A stretch of DNA of 64,000 nt, taken from Streptomyces sp. Tue6028. GTDB taxonomy: Bacteria > Actinomycetota > Actinomycetes > Streptomycetales > Streptomycetaceae. Positions 51,569-60,353 of the stretch are shown piece after piece (position 1 is the stretch's first letter; each line of letters opens with the position of its first letter). The notes under the pieces are model-generated. The model was not told where the DNA came from, made no database searches, and saw nothing but the letters and a program-made list of their open reading frames with translations. The stretch is taken from positions 124,001-188,000 of the forward strand of contig NZ_MLCE01000021.1 of assembly GCF_002300165.1 (NCBI RefSeq), given 5' to 3'. The translations under genes were made by a program, and so were the position numbers.

Positions 51569-53200
51569 TCAGGCCGGGTCGCCCGAGGAGACCTTGAGCT
51601 CGATCTCGGGCATGTTCTTCGGGTCGACGTCCGTGTCGGCGGAGGGGAACTGATCCATGATCGTGTCCTCGCCGTAGGTGTTCTCGTCGACGCGGGTCAC
51701 CTTCATCTGCCAGCCGGCCGCCTGGAAGCAGGACTTCACCGACTTCAGGTTCTTGTACTGGAAGTCCGGGACCTGGATCTTGTCCGGGTCGTCGTAGGCC
51801 TCCTGGGGGTCGGTGCACTTCTCCGTGTCGATCGTCTTCGACGTGTCCGGACCCTTGTGCCCCGCCACCACGGTCGGCGACTTGCTGGCGTCACCGCCGC
51901 CCTTGTTGTTGTCGTCGCTGCCGCCGTTCATCGCGATCGCCGTGATCAGGCCGCCGATCGCGACGAGAGCCACCACGATCGACCCGATGACGATGCCGCG
52001 GTTGCTCTTGCGGCCGGAGCCGCCCGAGGCGGGCGACGAGGTCTGGGGCGACAGGTTGTACGGCGGGGGCGTCGACGTGCCCTGCTGCGGGGAGTAGGCG
52101 GAGGTCTGCGGGGGCGACTGGTAACCGCCCTGCTGCGGATAGCCGTACGCGGGGGACGGCGTCGGCGCGGGGGTCGGCGTGCCGTACGGGCCGGGCTGGT
52201 ACGGCGTCTGCACGGGGCCCGGAGCCGGGGTGCCCTGGTCGACGGGCGGGAAGACGGCGGAGCCGACGCCCGCGCCGCTCGACGTCTGGGCACCCGGCAC
52301 GATGCTCGGCGCGACGGCGTGGAACGACTGGGCCACGCGCAGGCACTCGTCGCGCATCGACTCGGCGCTGGGGAAGCGCTCGTTCGGGTTCTTCTTCAGG
52401 GCGCGGGCGACCAGCGCGTCCACCGCCGGGGGCAGCGAGCGATTGACCGAGGAGGGCGCGACCGGCTCCTCCTGGACGTGCGCGTAGGCGATGGCCAGCG
52501 GCGAGTCCGCCTCGAACGGCAGGCGTCCGGTGACCAGTTGGAACAGCATGATGCCGACGGAGTACAGGTCCGACCGGGCGTCCACGCCGCGGCCGAGCGC
52601 CTGCTCCGGGGAGAGGTACTGCGGGGTGCCGACGACCATGCCGGTCTGGGTCATCGAGGTGACGCCGGACTGCATGGCGCGGGCGATGCCGAAGTCCATC
52701 ACCTTGACGACGTTGCGCTTCGTCATCATGACGTTGCCCGGCTTGATGTCGCGGTGGACCAGGCCCATCTCGTGGCTGATCTCCAGCGCGGCCAGCACGT
52801 CCGCGGTGATCTTCAGGGCCTTGTCGGCGGGCATCGCCCCGTACTGCTGGATGTCCGAGTCGAGGACCGAGCCGAGCGGCTTGCCCTCGATGTACTCCAT
52901 GACGATGTACGGGGTGGTCATGCCGTCGAGGTCGTCCTCGCCGGTGTCGAAGACCGAGACGATGTTGGTGTGCGTGAGCTTGGCCACCGACTGGGCCTCG
53001 CGCCGGAACCGCTCGCGGAACGCCTGTTCGCGACCGAGCTCGGTGTGCAGGGTCTTGATCGCGACCTGTCGGTCGAGCACCGAGTCGTACGCGAGGTGCA
53101 CCGAGGCCATGCCGCCCTCGCCGAGCAGATCGCGCAGCTGGTAGCGGCCGCCGGCGACCGCACGCCCCGCGTACCGGCCCTGTGCGCCGTCCTGGCTCAT
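51569..53200 (-). CDS. Ser/Thr protein kinase with one PASTA-like domain
   Basis: 543 residues. Kinase domain about 18-285: [33 protein letters not shown], activation loop MTQTGMVVGTPQYLSPEQ. Pro/Gln-rich linker, transmembrane helix (about residue 400), then a C-terminal PASTA-like unit (VPDFQYKNLKSVKSCFQAAG). Divergent from the kinase at 53580, whose activation loop is nearly identical. Confidence 0.94.
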   Translation of the reverse strand: MSQDGAQGRYAGRAVAGGRYQLRDLLGEGGMASVHLAYDSVLDRQVAIKTLHTELGREQAFRERFRREAQSVAKLTHTNIVSVFDTGEDDLDGMTTPYIVMEYIEGKPLGSVLDSDIQQYGAMPADKALKITADVLAALEISHEMGLVHRDIKPGNVMMTKRNVVKVMDFGIARAMQSGVTSMTQTGMVVGTPQYLSPEQALGRGVDARSDLYSVGIMLFQLVTGRLPFEADSPLAIAYAHVQEEPVAPSSVNRSLPPAVDALVARALKKNPNERFPSAESMRDECLRVAQSFHAVAPSIVPGAQTSSGAGVGSAVFPPVDQGTPAPGPVQTPYQPGPYGTPTPAPTPSPAYGYPQQGGYQSPPQTSAYSPQQGTSTPPPYNLSPQTSSPASGGSGRKSNRGIVIGSIVVALVAIGGLITAIAMNGGSDDNNKGGGDASKSPTVVAGHKGPDTSKTIDTEKCTDPQEAYDDPDKIQVPDFQYKNLKSVKSCFQAAGWQMKVTRVDENTYGEDTIMDQFPSADTDVDPKNMPEIELKVSSGDPA

Positions 53201-53579
53201 GTTCTGCGTCCCCCATCGGCGCGGCGGCAGCGGCTGGTTGCTCCCGCGGTCCGTGATCGATTGTCCGGCGCGACTGCTGCGATGCGACCGGTCTTCGGTG
53301 ATCGATTGGCTTATTCCCGGCCAAGTCTGCCCCAGGGCACCGACACGTCAAGTTCGGTGCCCGTTCCGTGACCGTCTGCGAAAGAAGCGTCGCGGAAGCG
53401 TTACAGCCGGCGTACGCCCGGTACACAGAATTTGCACGCGTGGACCCGCGCCGGGTTTGATGGCCGGTCCATCTCACTTTCATCCCGGACCGGCGCCTTG
53501 CGCAGAGCCTGTAGCGTGGCCCGACGGAGACCGTAACAACCACCGCGCAGACCGCGGGCAGAAACGACGGCGAGGACCG
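53201..53579. other. Shared promoter region of the divergent kinases
   Basis: 379 nt with no gene. GTGATCGATTG occurs at 53253-53263 and 53298-53308 (45-bp period), a candidate binding pair. Base composition drops around the repeats. Confidence 0.5.
53253..53308. repeat. 11-bp direct repeat in the kinase promoter region
   Basis: GTGATCGATTG at 53253-53263 and 53298-53308, in the intergenic region of two divergent kinases. Confidence 0.65.
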
Positions 53580-55139
53580 ATGGCACAGCAGCAGCGCGCT
53601 CAGGGCCCGTCCGACCCCGAGGCGACTGGCGGCGGTATGTCAGATGCGCCGGAGATGTGGGGTAACGGCGGGCTGGTCGGCGACGGCCGATATCGGCTGA
53701 CCCGCAGACTCGGCCGGGGCGGCATGGCCGAGGTGTTCGCGGCCGAGGACGTGCGCCTCGGACGCACCGTCGCGGTCAAGCTGCTCCGCTCCGACCTGGC
53801 CGAGGACCCGGTGTCCAAGGCCCGCTTCACGCGTGAGGCCCAGTCGGTCGCCGGGCTCAACCACCATGCGGTCGTGGCGGTGTACGACTCCGGCGAGGAC
53901 GTGGTCGGCCACGGTGTCGTCCCGTACATCGTGATGGAGATCGTCGAGGGCCGGACGATCCGGGATCTGCTGATCAACGCCGAGGCCCCCGGCCCCGAGC
54001 AGGCGCTGATCATCGTCTCCGGGGTCCTGGAGGCGCTCGCCTACTCGCACCAGCACGGCATCGTGCACCGCGACATCAAGCCGGCGAACGTCATCATCAC
54101 CAACACCGGTGCGGTGAAGGTGATGGACTTCGGCATCGCCCGCGCCCTGCACGGCGCGCAGTCGACGATGACCCAGACCGGCATGGTCATGGGCACCCCG
54201 CAGTACCTCTCCCCGGAGCAGGCGCTCGGCAAGGCCGTCGACCACCGTTCCGACCTGTACGCGACCGGCTGCCTCCTGTACGAACTCCTCGCGCTGCGGC
54301 CCCCGTTCACCGGCGAGACGCCGCTGTCGGTGGTCTACCAGCACGTCCAGGACATTCCGGTGCCCCCGTCCGAGGCCTCGGACGCGGCACCGCCGGAGCT
54401 CGACGGGCTGGTCATGCGCTCACTCGCCAAGGAGCCGGACGACCGGTTCCAGACGGCCGAGGAGATGCGCGGGCTCGTCCAGTACGCCCTCCAGATGCTC
54501 TACGACCAGGGCGGGCACACCGGCACCTGGAACACCGGCCCCGTCACCATGCACGAGGGTCTGCACACCCCGGCCTCCGGTTTCGCCGGCACGACGGCGC
54601 TGCCGCATCCCGGGGAGTCGGGCACCACGCAGATCCCCGCGCCGATCATCCCGCCCTACGGCGGCGGGGACGACGGTGGTTTCGAGGGGCACGGCAACCG
54701 CGGCGGCGGCCGCGGCAAGCTGTGGATGCTCGCGGTCCTCGCGGTGATCGCGATCGCGGCGGGTGTCGCGCTCGCCCTGAACAAGACCGGCGGCGAGGCG
54801 GGCGGAGGCACGGACACCACGAAGTCGCCGAGCGCCACGCACTCCCGCACGGACGACCGGTCGAGCGAGGCGCCGAGCGACGAGGCCACCGACGAGGAGA
54901 CGGACACGTCCACCGAGGACTCGTCGACCACCGGCGGCGGCACCGACTACACACCGTCGTACACGCCCTCCGCGAGCGACACCGCCCAGCCGACGGACGA
55001 GCCGACGGACGAGCCGACCAAGACGACGCCGACCACCGAGGAGCCGACGGAGGACCCGACGACGCCGACGGAGGACCCGACGGAGACCGTCGACCCGACG
55101 GAGGGCGGCACCGGGGCCACCGACGGGGTGGGTCCCTGA
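53580..55139 (+). CDS. Ser/Thr protein kinase with Thr/Pro/Asp-rich extracellular tail
   Basis: 519 residues from ATG 53580. Kinase domain about 35-300 with [33 protein letters not shown] and MTQTGMVMGTPQYLSPEQ. One transmembrane helix near residue 385, then a disordered external tail dominated by TDEPTDEP and TEDPT units. No PASTA domain. The start at ATG 53637 (MSDAPEMW) is an alternative. Confidence 0.93.
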   Translation: MAQQQRAQGPSDPEATGGGMSDAPEMWGNGGLVGDGRYRLTRRLGRGGMAEVFAAEDVRLGRTVAVKLLRSDLAEDPVSKARFTREAQSVAGLNHHAVVAVYDSGEDVVGHGVVPYIVMEIVEGRTIRDLLINAEAPGPEQALIIVSGVLEALAYSHQHGIVHRDIKPANVIITNTGAVKVMDFGIARALHGAQSTMTQTGMVMGTPQYLSPEQALGKAVDHRSDLYATGCLLYELLALRPPFTGETPLSVVYQHVQDIPVPPSEASDAAPPELDGLVMRSLAKEPDDRFQTAEEMRGLVQYALQMLYDQGGHTGTWNTGPVTMHEGLHTPASGFAGTTALPHPGESGTTQIPAPIIPPYGGGDDGGFEGHGNRGGGRGKLWMLAVLAVIAIAAGVALALNKTGGEAGGGTDTTKSPSATHSRTDDRSSEAPSDEATDEETDTSTEDSSTTGGGTDYTPSYTPSASDTAQPTDEPTDEPTKTTPTTEEPTEDPTTPTEDPTETVDPTEGGTGATDGVGP

Positions 55140-55185
55140 CCGTGACCGTCCGGGGCTGACCGCCCCGGGGCGAGAAGACCGTCCA

Positions 55186-55223
55186 CGCGCGCGTGCGGCC
55201 CGGAAACGGGCGGCACGCGCGCG
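55186..55223. terminator. Bidirectional terminator
   Basis: 17-bp arms with one mismatch (CGCGCGCGTGCGGCCCG and CGGGCGGCACGCGCGCG) around GAAA. A smaller GC hairpin precedes it at about 55150-55168. Confidence 0.75.
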
Positions 55224-55279
55224 TTGTGTTGCCGGGGTGGCACGCGCGCGTACGGGTGCGGGGCGTCCTGGACGGCCGG

Positions 55280-56311
55280 TCATCCCGCGAACGCCTCGCA
55301 CACGGACTCGTACTCCCGTGTCCACCACATCACCAGGGCCGAGGCCGCCGGGAACTGCGGGTCGGCACGGGTGTCCCCGCGCTCGTAGTGCCAGCGCAGC
55401 ATCCAGAAGTCGTTGAGGCGCTCCCACCACACGCGGTGCACGGCGGCGGCGAGTTCGGCGGGGCCGGTGTCCGCGGCGCGCCGGTACGCGCGCGCGTAGG
55501 CCCGCACTTTCGTCAGGTCGAGCGAACCGATGGGCCGTACGAAGAAGATCACCGCGGCGCGTACCGCCTCCTCGGCGCGGGGCTGGACGCCCAGCCGGTC
55601 CCAGTCGACGATCGCGGCCGGTTCCCCGTCGCGGTAGAGCAGGTTGAAGGGGTGGAAGTCGCCGTGCACCCAGCCGACCGAACCGCCGTGCGAGGGACGG
55701 CGGTCGGCGTGCTGTTCCAGCAGGGCGCGCCTCTCCAGGAGCCGGTGCCGGGCGAGCTCGTCGAAGGCGTCGGCGGGGCGATGGCGTCGCACCATGGCGA
55801 GGAGCCGGTCGATGAGCGCGAAGGTGTCGGCGGGATCGGCGCAGGCCGCCCGTCTCGCGGGCGTGCGCCCCTGGGCCGGCATCACCCGCTCCAGACCCGC
55901 GTGTACGACGCCCAGGAGCGCCCCCAGGCGTGTGCACTGCTCGGTGCTGAGCTGGCCGCCGTGCCGGTGCCCGCCGTCGATCCACGGGTGCAGGGCGTAC
56001 GCGTGGCCCCCGACCACGGCGACCGTGCGCCCGTCGGTGCCGGCCAGCGGCGGGGCGACCGGGACGCCCAGGTCGGCCAGGCGCTGGGTAGCCCGGTGCT
56101 GGCGGACGATCGCGGCGGGGTCGGCGGTCTCCGGGTCGAAGTGATGTTTCAGGAAGTACCGGCCCCGGGTGGTGCACAGCCGGTAGCCGCGGTTCAGCAG
56201 CCCCTGGTCGACGGGGTCGCAGGTCAGCGCGGAACCGGCGGAGTACTGGCGGAGGAGGGCGCCCAAGGGGGGCGCGTGAGACACGAGGGGTGGTACGGAT
56301 GAGCCCGGCAC
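55280..56311 (-). CDS. Aminoglycoside phosphotransferase-like (APH) family protein
   Basis: 343 residues from GTG 56311. APH fold: VGWVHGDFHPFNLLYRDG holds the catalytic Asp and Asn, and AIVDWDRLGV the metal-binding DWD. No aminoglycoside specificity can be inferred; such proteins act on small-molecule hydroxyls. TACCAT on the minus strand (56319-56324) lies 7 nt before the start, a leaderless layout. Confidence 0.88.
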   Translation of the reverse strand: MPGSSVPPLVSHAPPLGALLRQYSAGSALTCDPVDQGLLNRGYRLCTTRGRYFLKHHFDPETADPAAIVRQHRATQRLADLGVPVAPPLAGTDGRTVAVVGGHAYALHPWIDGGHRHGGQLSTEQCTRLGALLGVVHAGLERVMPAQGRTPARRAACADPADTFALIDRLLAMVRRHRPADAFDELARHRLLERRALLEQHADRRPSHGGSVGWVHGDFHPFNLLYRDGEPAAIVDWDRLGVQPRAEEAVRAAVIFFVRPIGSLDLTKVRAYARAYRRAADTGPAELAAAVHRVWWERLNDFWMLRWHYERGDTRADPQFPAASALVMWWTREYESVCEAFAG

Positions 56312-56387
56312 GCGCCAGATGGTAGGGCACGAGCAAGGGCTCTGACCTCGCGCTTGTCACACACAGTCGTGTTCGATCACGTGAGGG

Positions 56388-56915
56388 TCACAGGACGTGC
56401 CGGAACTGCCGTTCCAGGCCACCGTCCGTCGAGTGGACGGTGCAGAGCTGCGGCTCGATGCCCAGGTAGACCGGCTCGTACGGTGCGCCGTCGGCGAGGG
56501 GCGGCACCGGCCCGAAGAGCTCCAGCTGGGTCGCGGTCGGCTCGACCGGCTCGCACTGCCCCACGATCTGCACGGACCACAGGGCCTCGCCGGGCAGCGC
56601 GGAGCCCACGTTGTCGGTGCCGTACGCGACGACGCTGCCGGCGCAGGCGTCCGGATGGCCGAAGCTGCGGGACATGCGCAGCAGGACGCGCCCGTCCGAC
56701 ACGATGTGGCGGGCGAGCGCGAGGAGCGGCAGCGCGCGCCTGCTGGTGGCCACACGGCCGTACTCGGCGCTGCCGATCAGATGCACGGCGAGGCGGTCGG
56801 CGGGGGACTGTCCGGCGGGGGACCGCTCGATGCGGGACCGCGTGGCGGCGGAAGGCTCTCCGGCGGGCTGGTCGTCGGCATACCTCGTGTCGGCGCGCCG
56901 TTCGTCGGTGGGCAT
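56388..56915 (-). CDS. Pyridoxamine 5'-phosphate oxidase-like (PPOX) family protein
   Basis: 175 residues from ATG 56915. After a 40-residue polar extension, a split-barrel FMN-binding fold: GRVATSRRALPLLALARHIV, VLLRMSRSFG, GSVVAYGTDNV and WSVQIVGQCEPVE. It may bind F420 or FMN; the substrate is unknown. Confidence 0.85.
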   Translation of the reverse strand: MPTDERRADTRYADDQPAGEPSAATRSRIERSPAGQSPADRLAVHLIGSAEYGRVATSRRALPLLALARHIVSDGRVLLRMSRSFGHPDACAGSVVAYGTDNVGSALPGEALWSVQIVGQCEPVEPTATQLELFGPVPPLADGAPYEPVYLGIEPQLCTVHSTDGGLERQFRHVL

Positions 56916-57027
56916 GCCCCCCAATCTCCGGCACCCGCGGGCGGGGAAAAAAGAGGCGCCCGCCCCTCGTGTGGGGGCCATAAGTCCCGAACGGGCGACC
57001 GGCGGCGCGAGCCGGCCAGGTCCGCGC

Positions 57028-57717
57028 TCAGCGGCTGTGCTGCCGCTCCGCCTGCTTGCGGGCCACGTAGGCGGCGGCCTGCGAGCGCCGCTCCATGCCC
57101 AGCTTGGCCAGCAGGCTCGACACATAGTTCTTGATCGTCTTCTCGGCGAGGTGGAGCCGTTCGCCGATGGCGCGGTTGGTGAGTCCCTCGCCGATCAGAT
57201 CGAGAATCTTGCGCTCCTGATCGGTGAGCTGAGCGAGCTTGCCGTCGTCCTTGGTGCCGCCGTCACGCAGCCGTGCCATGACGCGGGCCGTGGCCGCCGG
57301 GTCGAGCAGGGACTTCCCGGCCGCGACGTCGCGCACGGCGGAGAGGAGCTCGTCGCCGCGGATGTCCTTCAGGACGTATCCCGAGGCCCCGGCCATGATC
57401 GCGTCGAACAGGGCCTCGTCGTCGGCGAACGAGGTCAGCATCAGGCACTTGATGTCCTCGTCCCGGGACCGGATCTCGCGGCAGACCTCCACACCGCTGC
57501 CGTCCGGCAGGCGTACGTCCAGGACGGCGACGTCCGGGCGGGTGGCCGGAATCCGCACCAGCGCGTCGGCCGCGGTACCGGCCTCGCCGACCACTTCGAT
57601 GTCCTCCTCGACCGACAGCAGCTCATGGACGCCACGCCGGACGACCTCATGGTCGTCGAGGAGAAATACGGTGATTTTCCCGGTTTCATGCACGGTGTCA
57701 GTGTCACACATGGTCAT
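57028..57717 (-). CDS. NarL/LuxR family response regulator (orphan)
   Basis: About 229 residues. Three ATG codons lie close together (57723, 57717, 57711); GGGG spacing favours 57717. N-terminal receiver domain with [11 protein letters not shown], phosphoacceptor Asp in [10 protein letters not shown] and Lys in VLKDI. C-terminal LuxR HTH ([37 protein letters not shown]). No histidine kinase nearby. Position suggests the orthologue of S. coelicolor SCO3818, which works with SCO0203/OsdR-type signalling (from memory). Confidence 0.93.
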   Translation of the reverse strand: MTMCDTDTVHETGKITVFLLDDHEVVRRGVHELLSVEEDIEVVGEAGTAADALVRIPATRPDVAVLDVRLPDGSGVEVCREIRSRDEDIKCLMLTSFADDEALFDAIMAGASGYVLKDIRGDELLSAVRDVAAGKSLLDPAATARVMARLRDGGTKDDGKLAQLTDQERKILDLIGEGLTNRAIGERLHLAEKTIKNYVSSLLAKLGMERRSQAAAYVARKQAERQHSR

Positions 57718-58106
57718 GGGCATTGCCCCAAGTGAACTCTTCCCGTCCCCGGGGTGGCCGGGATAACGTGCCCGTGTTCCGGCCCCTTGCAAGGCCTGTG
57801 ACCAGTGCTGTGACCAGCAGGTGTTCCCCACGACTTGATGTAGTAGGAATTCCAAGTTTGAAAGTACTTGGAATTCCTACAAAAATCGCAGGTCAGGAGG
57901 GGTTTCACAGAATTGTGAAGCACTGGGTAACGTGGCTGTTGCAGGGCGCTCGCCGGGGCACCTGTCACGCCTGTTCCCGGCCGAGTGGCACCCACCCCGT
58001 GCACGGGAACCGGAACAGGCGAGCCGCTCCCCCGAGCTCGGAAAAGGGCAAGGGGGATCCCCAGCCACCCGGCAACCCCGGGGGCCGGACCGACGGAGGA
58101 GCACAC
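57718..58106. other. Regulatory region of the second bkd operon and the response regulator
   Basis: 389 nt without a gene, less GC-rich than average. It holds the 15-bp inverted repeat at 57843-57880 and a TGTGACCAG direct repeat at 57797-57805 and 57809-57817. Confidence 0.5.
57843..57880. promoter_or_regulatory. 15-bp perfect inverted repeat built from two GGAATTCC palindromes
   Basis: GTAGGAATTCCAAGT and ACTTGGAATTCCTAC flank TTGAAAGT. Each arm is itself partly palindromic. Followed by AAAAA on the plus strand. Lies between divergent response regulator and bkd genes, more like an operator than a terminator. Confidence 0.7.
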
Positions 58107-59360
58107 GTGACCGTGGAGAGCACTGCCGCGCGCAAGCCGCGAAGCAGCGCCGGTACGAAGAGCGCCGCGAGCACCGGTACGACCGGTACGAAGAGCGCCG
58201 GCGCGACCGGCAGGAAGACCGCCGCGAGCAAGCGCACCGGCGCGGCCGCCAAGAAGTCGCCCGGCACGACGGGCGCCGGGCCCGAGCTCGTTCAGCTGCT
58301 GACCCCGGAGGGCAAGCGGGTCAAGGACGCCACGTACGACCCGTACGTCGCCGACATCACCCCCGAGGACCTGCGCGGCCTGTACCGGGACATGGTGCTG
58401 ACCCGCCGCTTCGACGCCGAGGCCACCTCCCTCCAGCGCCAGGGCGAGCTGGGCCTGTGGGCCTCGCTGCTCGGCCAGGAGGCCGCCCAGATCGGTTCCG
58501 GGCGGGCCACCCGTGAGGACGACTACGTCTTCCCGACCTACCGCGAGCACGGCGTCGCCTGGTGCCGCGGGGTCGACCCGACCAACCTGCTCGGCATGTT
58601 CCGGGGTGTGAACAACGGCGGCTGGGACCCGAACAGCAACAACTTCCACCTGTACACGATCGTCATCGGCTCGCAGACGCTGCACGCCACCGGCTACGCC
58701 ATGGGCGTCGCCAAGGACGGCGCGGACTCGGCCGTGATCGCGTACTTCGGTGACGGCGCCTCCAGCCAGGGCGACGTCGCCGAGTCCTTCACGTTCTCCG
58801 CGGTCTACAACGCCCCCGTCGTGTTCTTCTGCCAGAACAACCAGTGGGCTATCTCCGAGCCGACCGAGAAGCAGACCCGCGTGCCGCTCTACCAGCGCGC
58901 GCAGGGCTTCGGCTTCCCCGGCGTCCGCGTCGACGGCAACGACGTGCTGGCCTGCCTCGCGGTCACCAAGTGGGCGCTGGAGCGCGCCCGCCGCGGCGAG
59001 GGCCCCACCCTCGTCGAGGCGTACACGTACCGCATGGGCGCGCACACGACCTCCGACGACCCGACGAAGTACCGGGCCGACGAGGAGCGCGAGGCGTGGG
59101 AGGCGAAGGACCCGATCCTGCGCCTGCGTACCTACCTGGAGGCCTCGAACCACGCGGACGAGGCGTTCTTCGCGGAACTCGAGGCCGAGAGCGAAGCGTT
59201 GGGCAAGCGAGTACGCGAAGTCGTACGGGCCATGCCTGACCCGGACCACTTCGCCATCTTCGAGAACGTGTACGCGGACGGGCACGCGCTCGTCGACGAG
59301 GAGCGAGCCCAGTTCGCCGCCTACCAGGCGTCGTTCGCGGACGCAGGGGAGGGCAAGTAA
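58107..59360 (+). CDS. bkdA: Branched-chain 2-oxo acid dehydrogenase E1 alpha (operon 2)
   Basis: 417 residues from GTG 58107 with GGAGGAG upstream. A Lys/Ala/Thr/Ser-rich N-terminal extension of about 55 residues (TGTKSAGATG units) precedes the E1 alpha domain with FGDGASSQGDVAESFTFSAV and NNQWAISEP. The extension resembles a nucleic-acid-like or bacterial histone-like basic tail; its role is unknown. 2-nt gap to bkdB. Confidence 0.94.
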   Translation: MTVESTAARKPRSSAGTKSAASTGTTGTKSAGATGRKTAASKRTGAAAKKSPGTTGAGPELVQLLTPEGKRVKDATYDPYVADITPEDLRGLYRDMVLTRRFDAEATSLQRQGELGLWASLLGQEAAQIGSGRATREDDYVFPTYREHGVAWCRGVDPTNLLGMFRGVNNGGWDPNSNNFHLYTIVIGSQTLHATGYAMGVAKDGADSAVIAYFGDGASSQGDVAESFTFSAVYNAPVVFFCQNNQWAISEPTEKQTRVPLYQRAQGFGFPGVRVDGNDVLACLAVTKWALERARRGEGPTLVEAYTYRMGAHTTSDDPTKYRADEEREAWEAKDPILRLRTYLEASNHADEAFFAELEAESEALGKRVREVVRAMPDPDHFAIFENVYADGHALVDEERAQFAAYQASFADAGEGK

Positions 59361-59362
59361 CG

Positions 59363-60343
59363 ATGGCTGCGGAAAAGATGGCGCTGGCCAAGGCGATCAA
59401 CGAATCGCTGCGCACGGCCCTCGACGCCGACCCCAAGGTCCTCATCATGGGCGAGGACGTCGGCAAGCTCGGCGGTGTCTTCCGGGTGACCGACGGTCTG
59501 CAGAAGGACTTCGGCGAGGAGCGGGTCATCGACACCCCGCTCGCCGAGTCCGGCATCGTCGGCACCGCGATCGGCCTGGCCCTGCGCGGCTACCGCCCGG
59601 TCGTGGAGATCCAGTTCGACGGCTTCGTCTTCCCGGCGTACGACCAGATCGTCACGCAGCTCGCCAAGATGCACGCGCGGGCGCTCGGCAAGATCAAGCT
59701 CCCCGTCGTGATCCGTATCCCGTACGGCGGCGGCATCGGTGCCGTCGAGCACCACTCCGAGTCCCCCGAGGCGCTCTTCGCGCACGTGGCGGGCCTGAAG
59801 GTGGTCTCCCCGTCGAACGCGAGCGACGCCTACTGGATGATGCAGCAGGCCATCCAGAGCGACGACCCGGTGATCTTCTTCGAGCCGAAGCGGCGCTACT
59901 GGGACAAGGCCGAGGTCAACACCGACGCGATCCCCGGCCCGCTGCACAAGGCGCGCGTGGTGCGCGAGGGCGCCGACCTGACCCTCGCCGCGTACGGACC
60001 GATGGTGAAGGTCTGCCTGGAGGCCGCCGCGGCGGCCGAGGAGGAAGGCAAGTCGATCGAGGTCCTGGACCTGCGCTCGATGTCCCCCATCGACTTCGAC
60101 TCCGTCCAGGCCTCGGTCGAGAAGACCCGCCGCCTGGTCGTGGTGCACGAGGCCCCGGTCTTCCTCGGTACGGGCGCGGAGATCGCCGCCCGGATCACCG
60201 AGCGGTGCTTCTACCACCTGGAGGCACCCGTCCTGCGGGTCGGCGGCTATCACGCCCCCTACCCGCCGGCGCGCCTGGAGGAGGAGTACCTTCCGGGCCT
60301 GGACCGGGTGCTCGACGCCGTCGACCGCTCGCTGGCGTACTGA
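59363..60343 (+). CDS. bkdB: Branched-chain 2-oxo acid dehydrogenase E1 beta (operon 2)
   Basis: 326 residues, full length. Same domain set as the operon 1 protein, with GEDVGKLGGVFRVTDGLQKD and RIPYGGGIGAVEHHSES. Confidence 0.95.
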   Translation: MAAEKMALAKAINESLRTALDADPKVLIMGEDVGKLGGVFRVTDGLQKDFGEERVIDTPLAESGIVGTAIGLALRGYRPVVEIQFDGFVFPAYDQIVTQLAKMHARALGKIKLPVVIRIPYGGGIGAVEHHSESPEALFAHVAGLKVVSPSNASDAYWMMQQAIQSDDPVIFFEPKRRYWDKAEVNTDAIPGPLHKARVVREGADLTLAAYGPMVKVCLEAAAAAEEEGKSIEVLDLRSMSPIDFDSVQASVEKTRRLVVVHEAPVFLGTGAEIAARITERCFYHLEAPVLRVGGYHAPYPPARLEEEYLPGLDRVLDAVDRSLAY

Positions 60344-60353
60344 GGAGAGGGTC

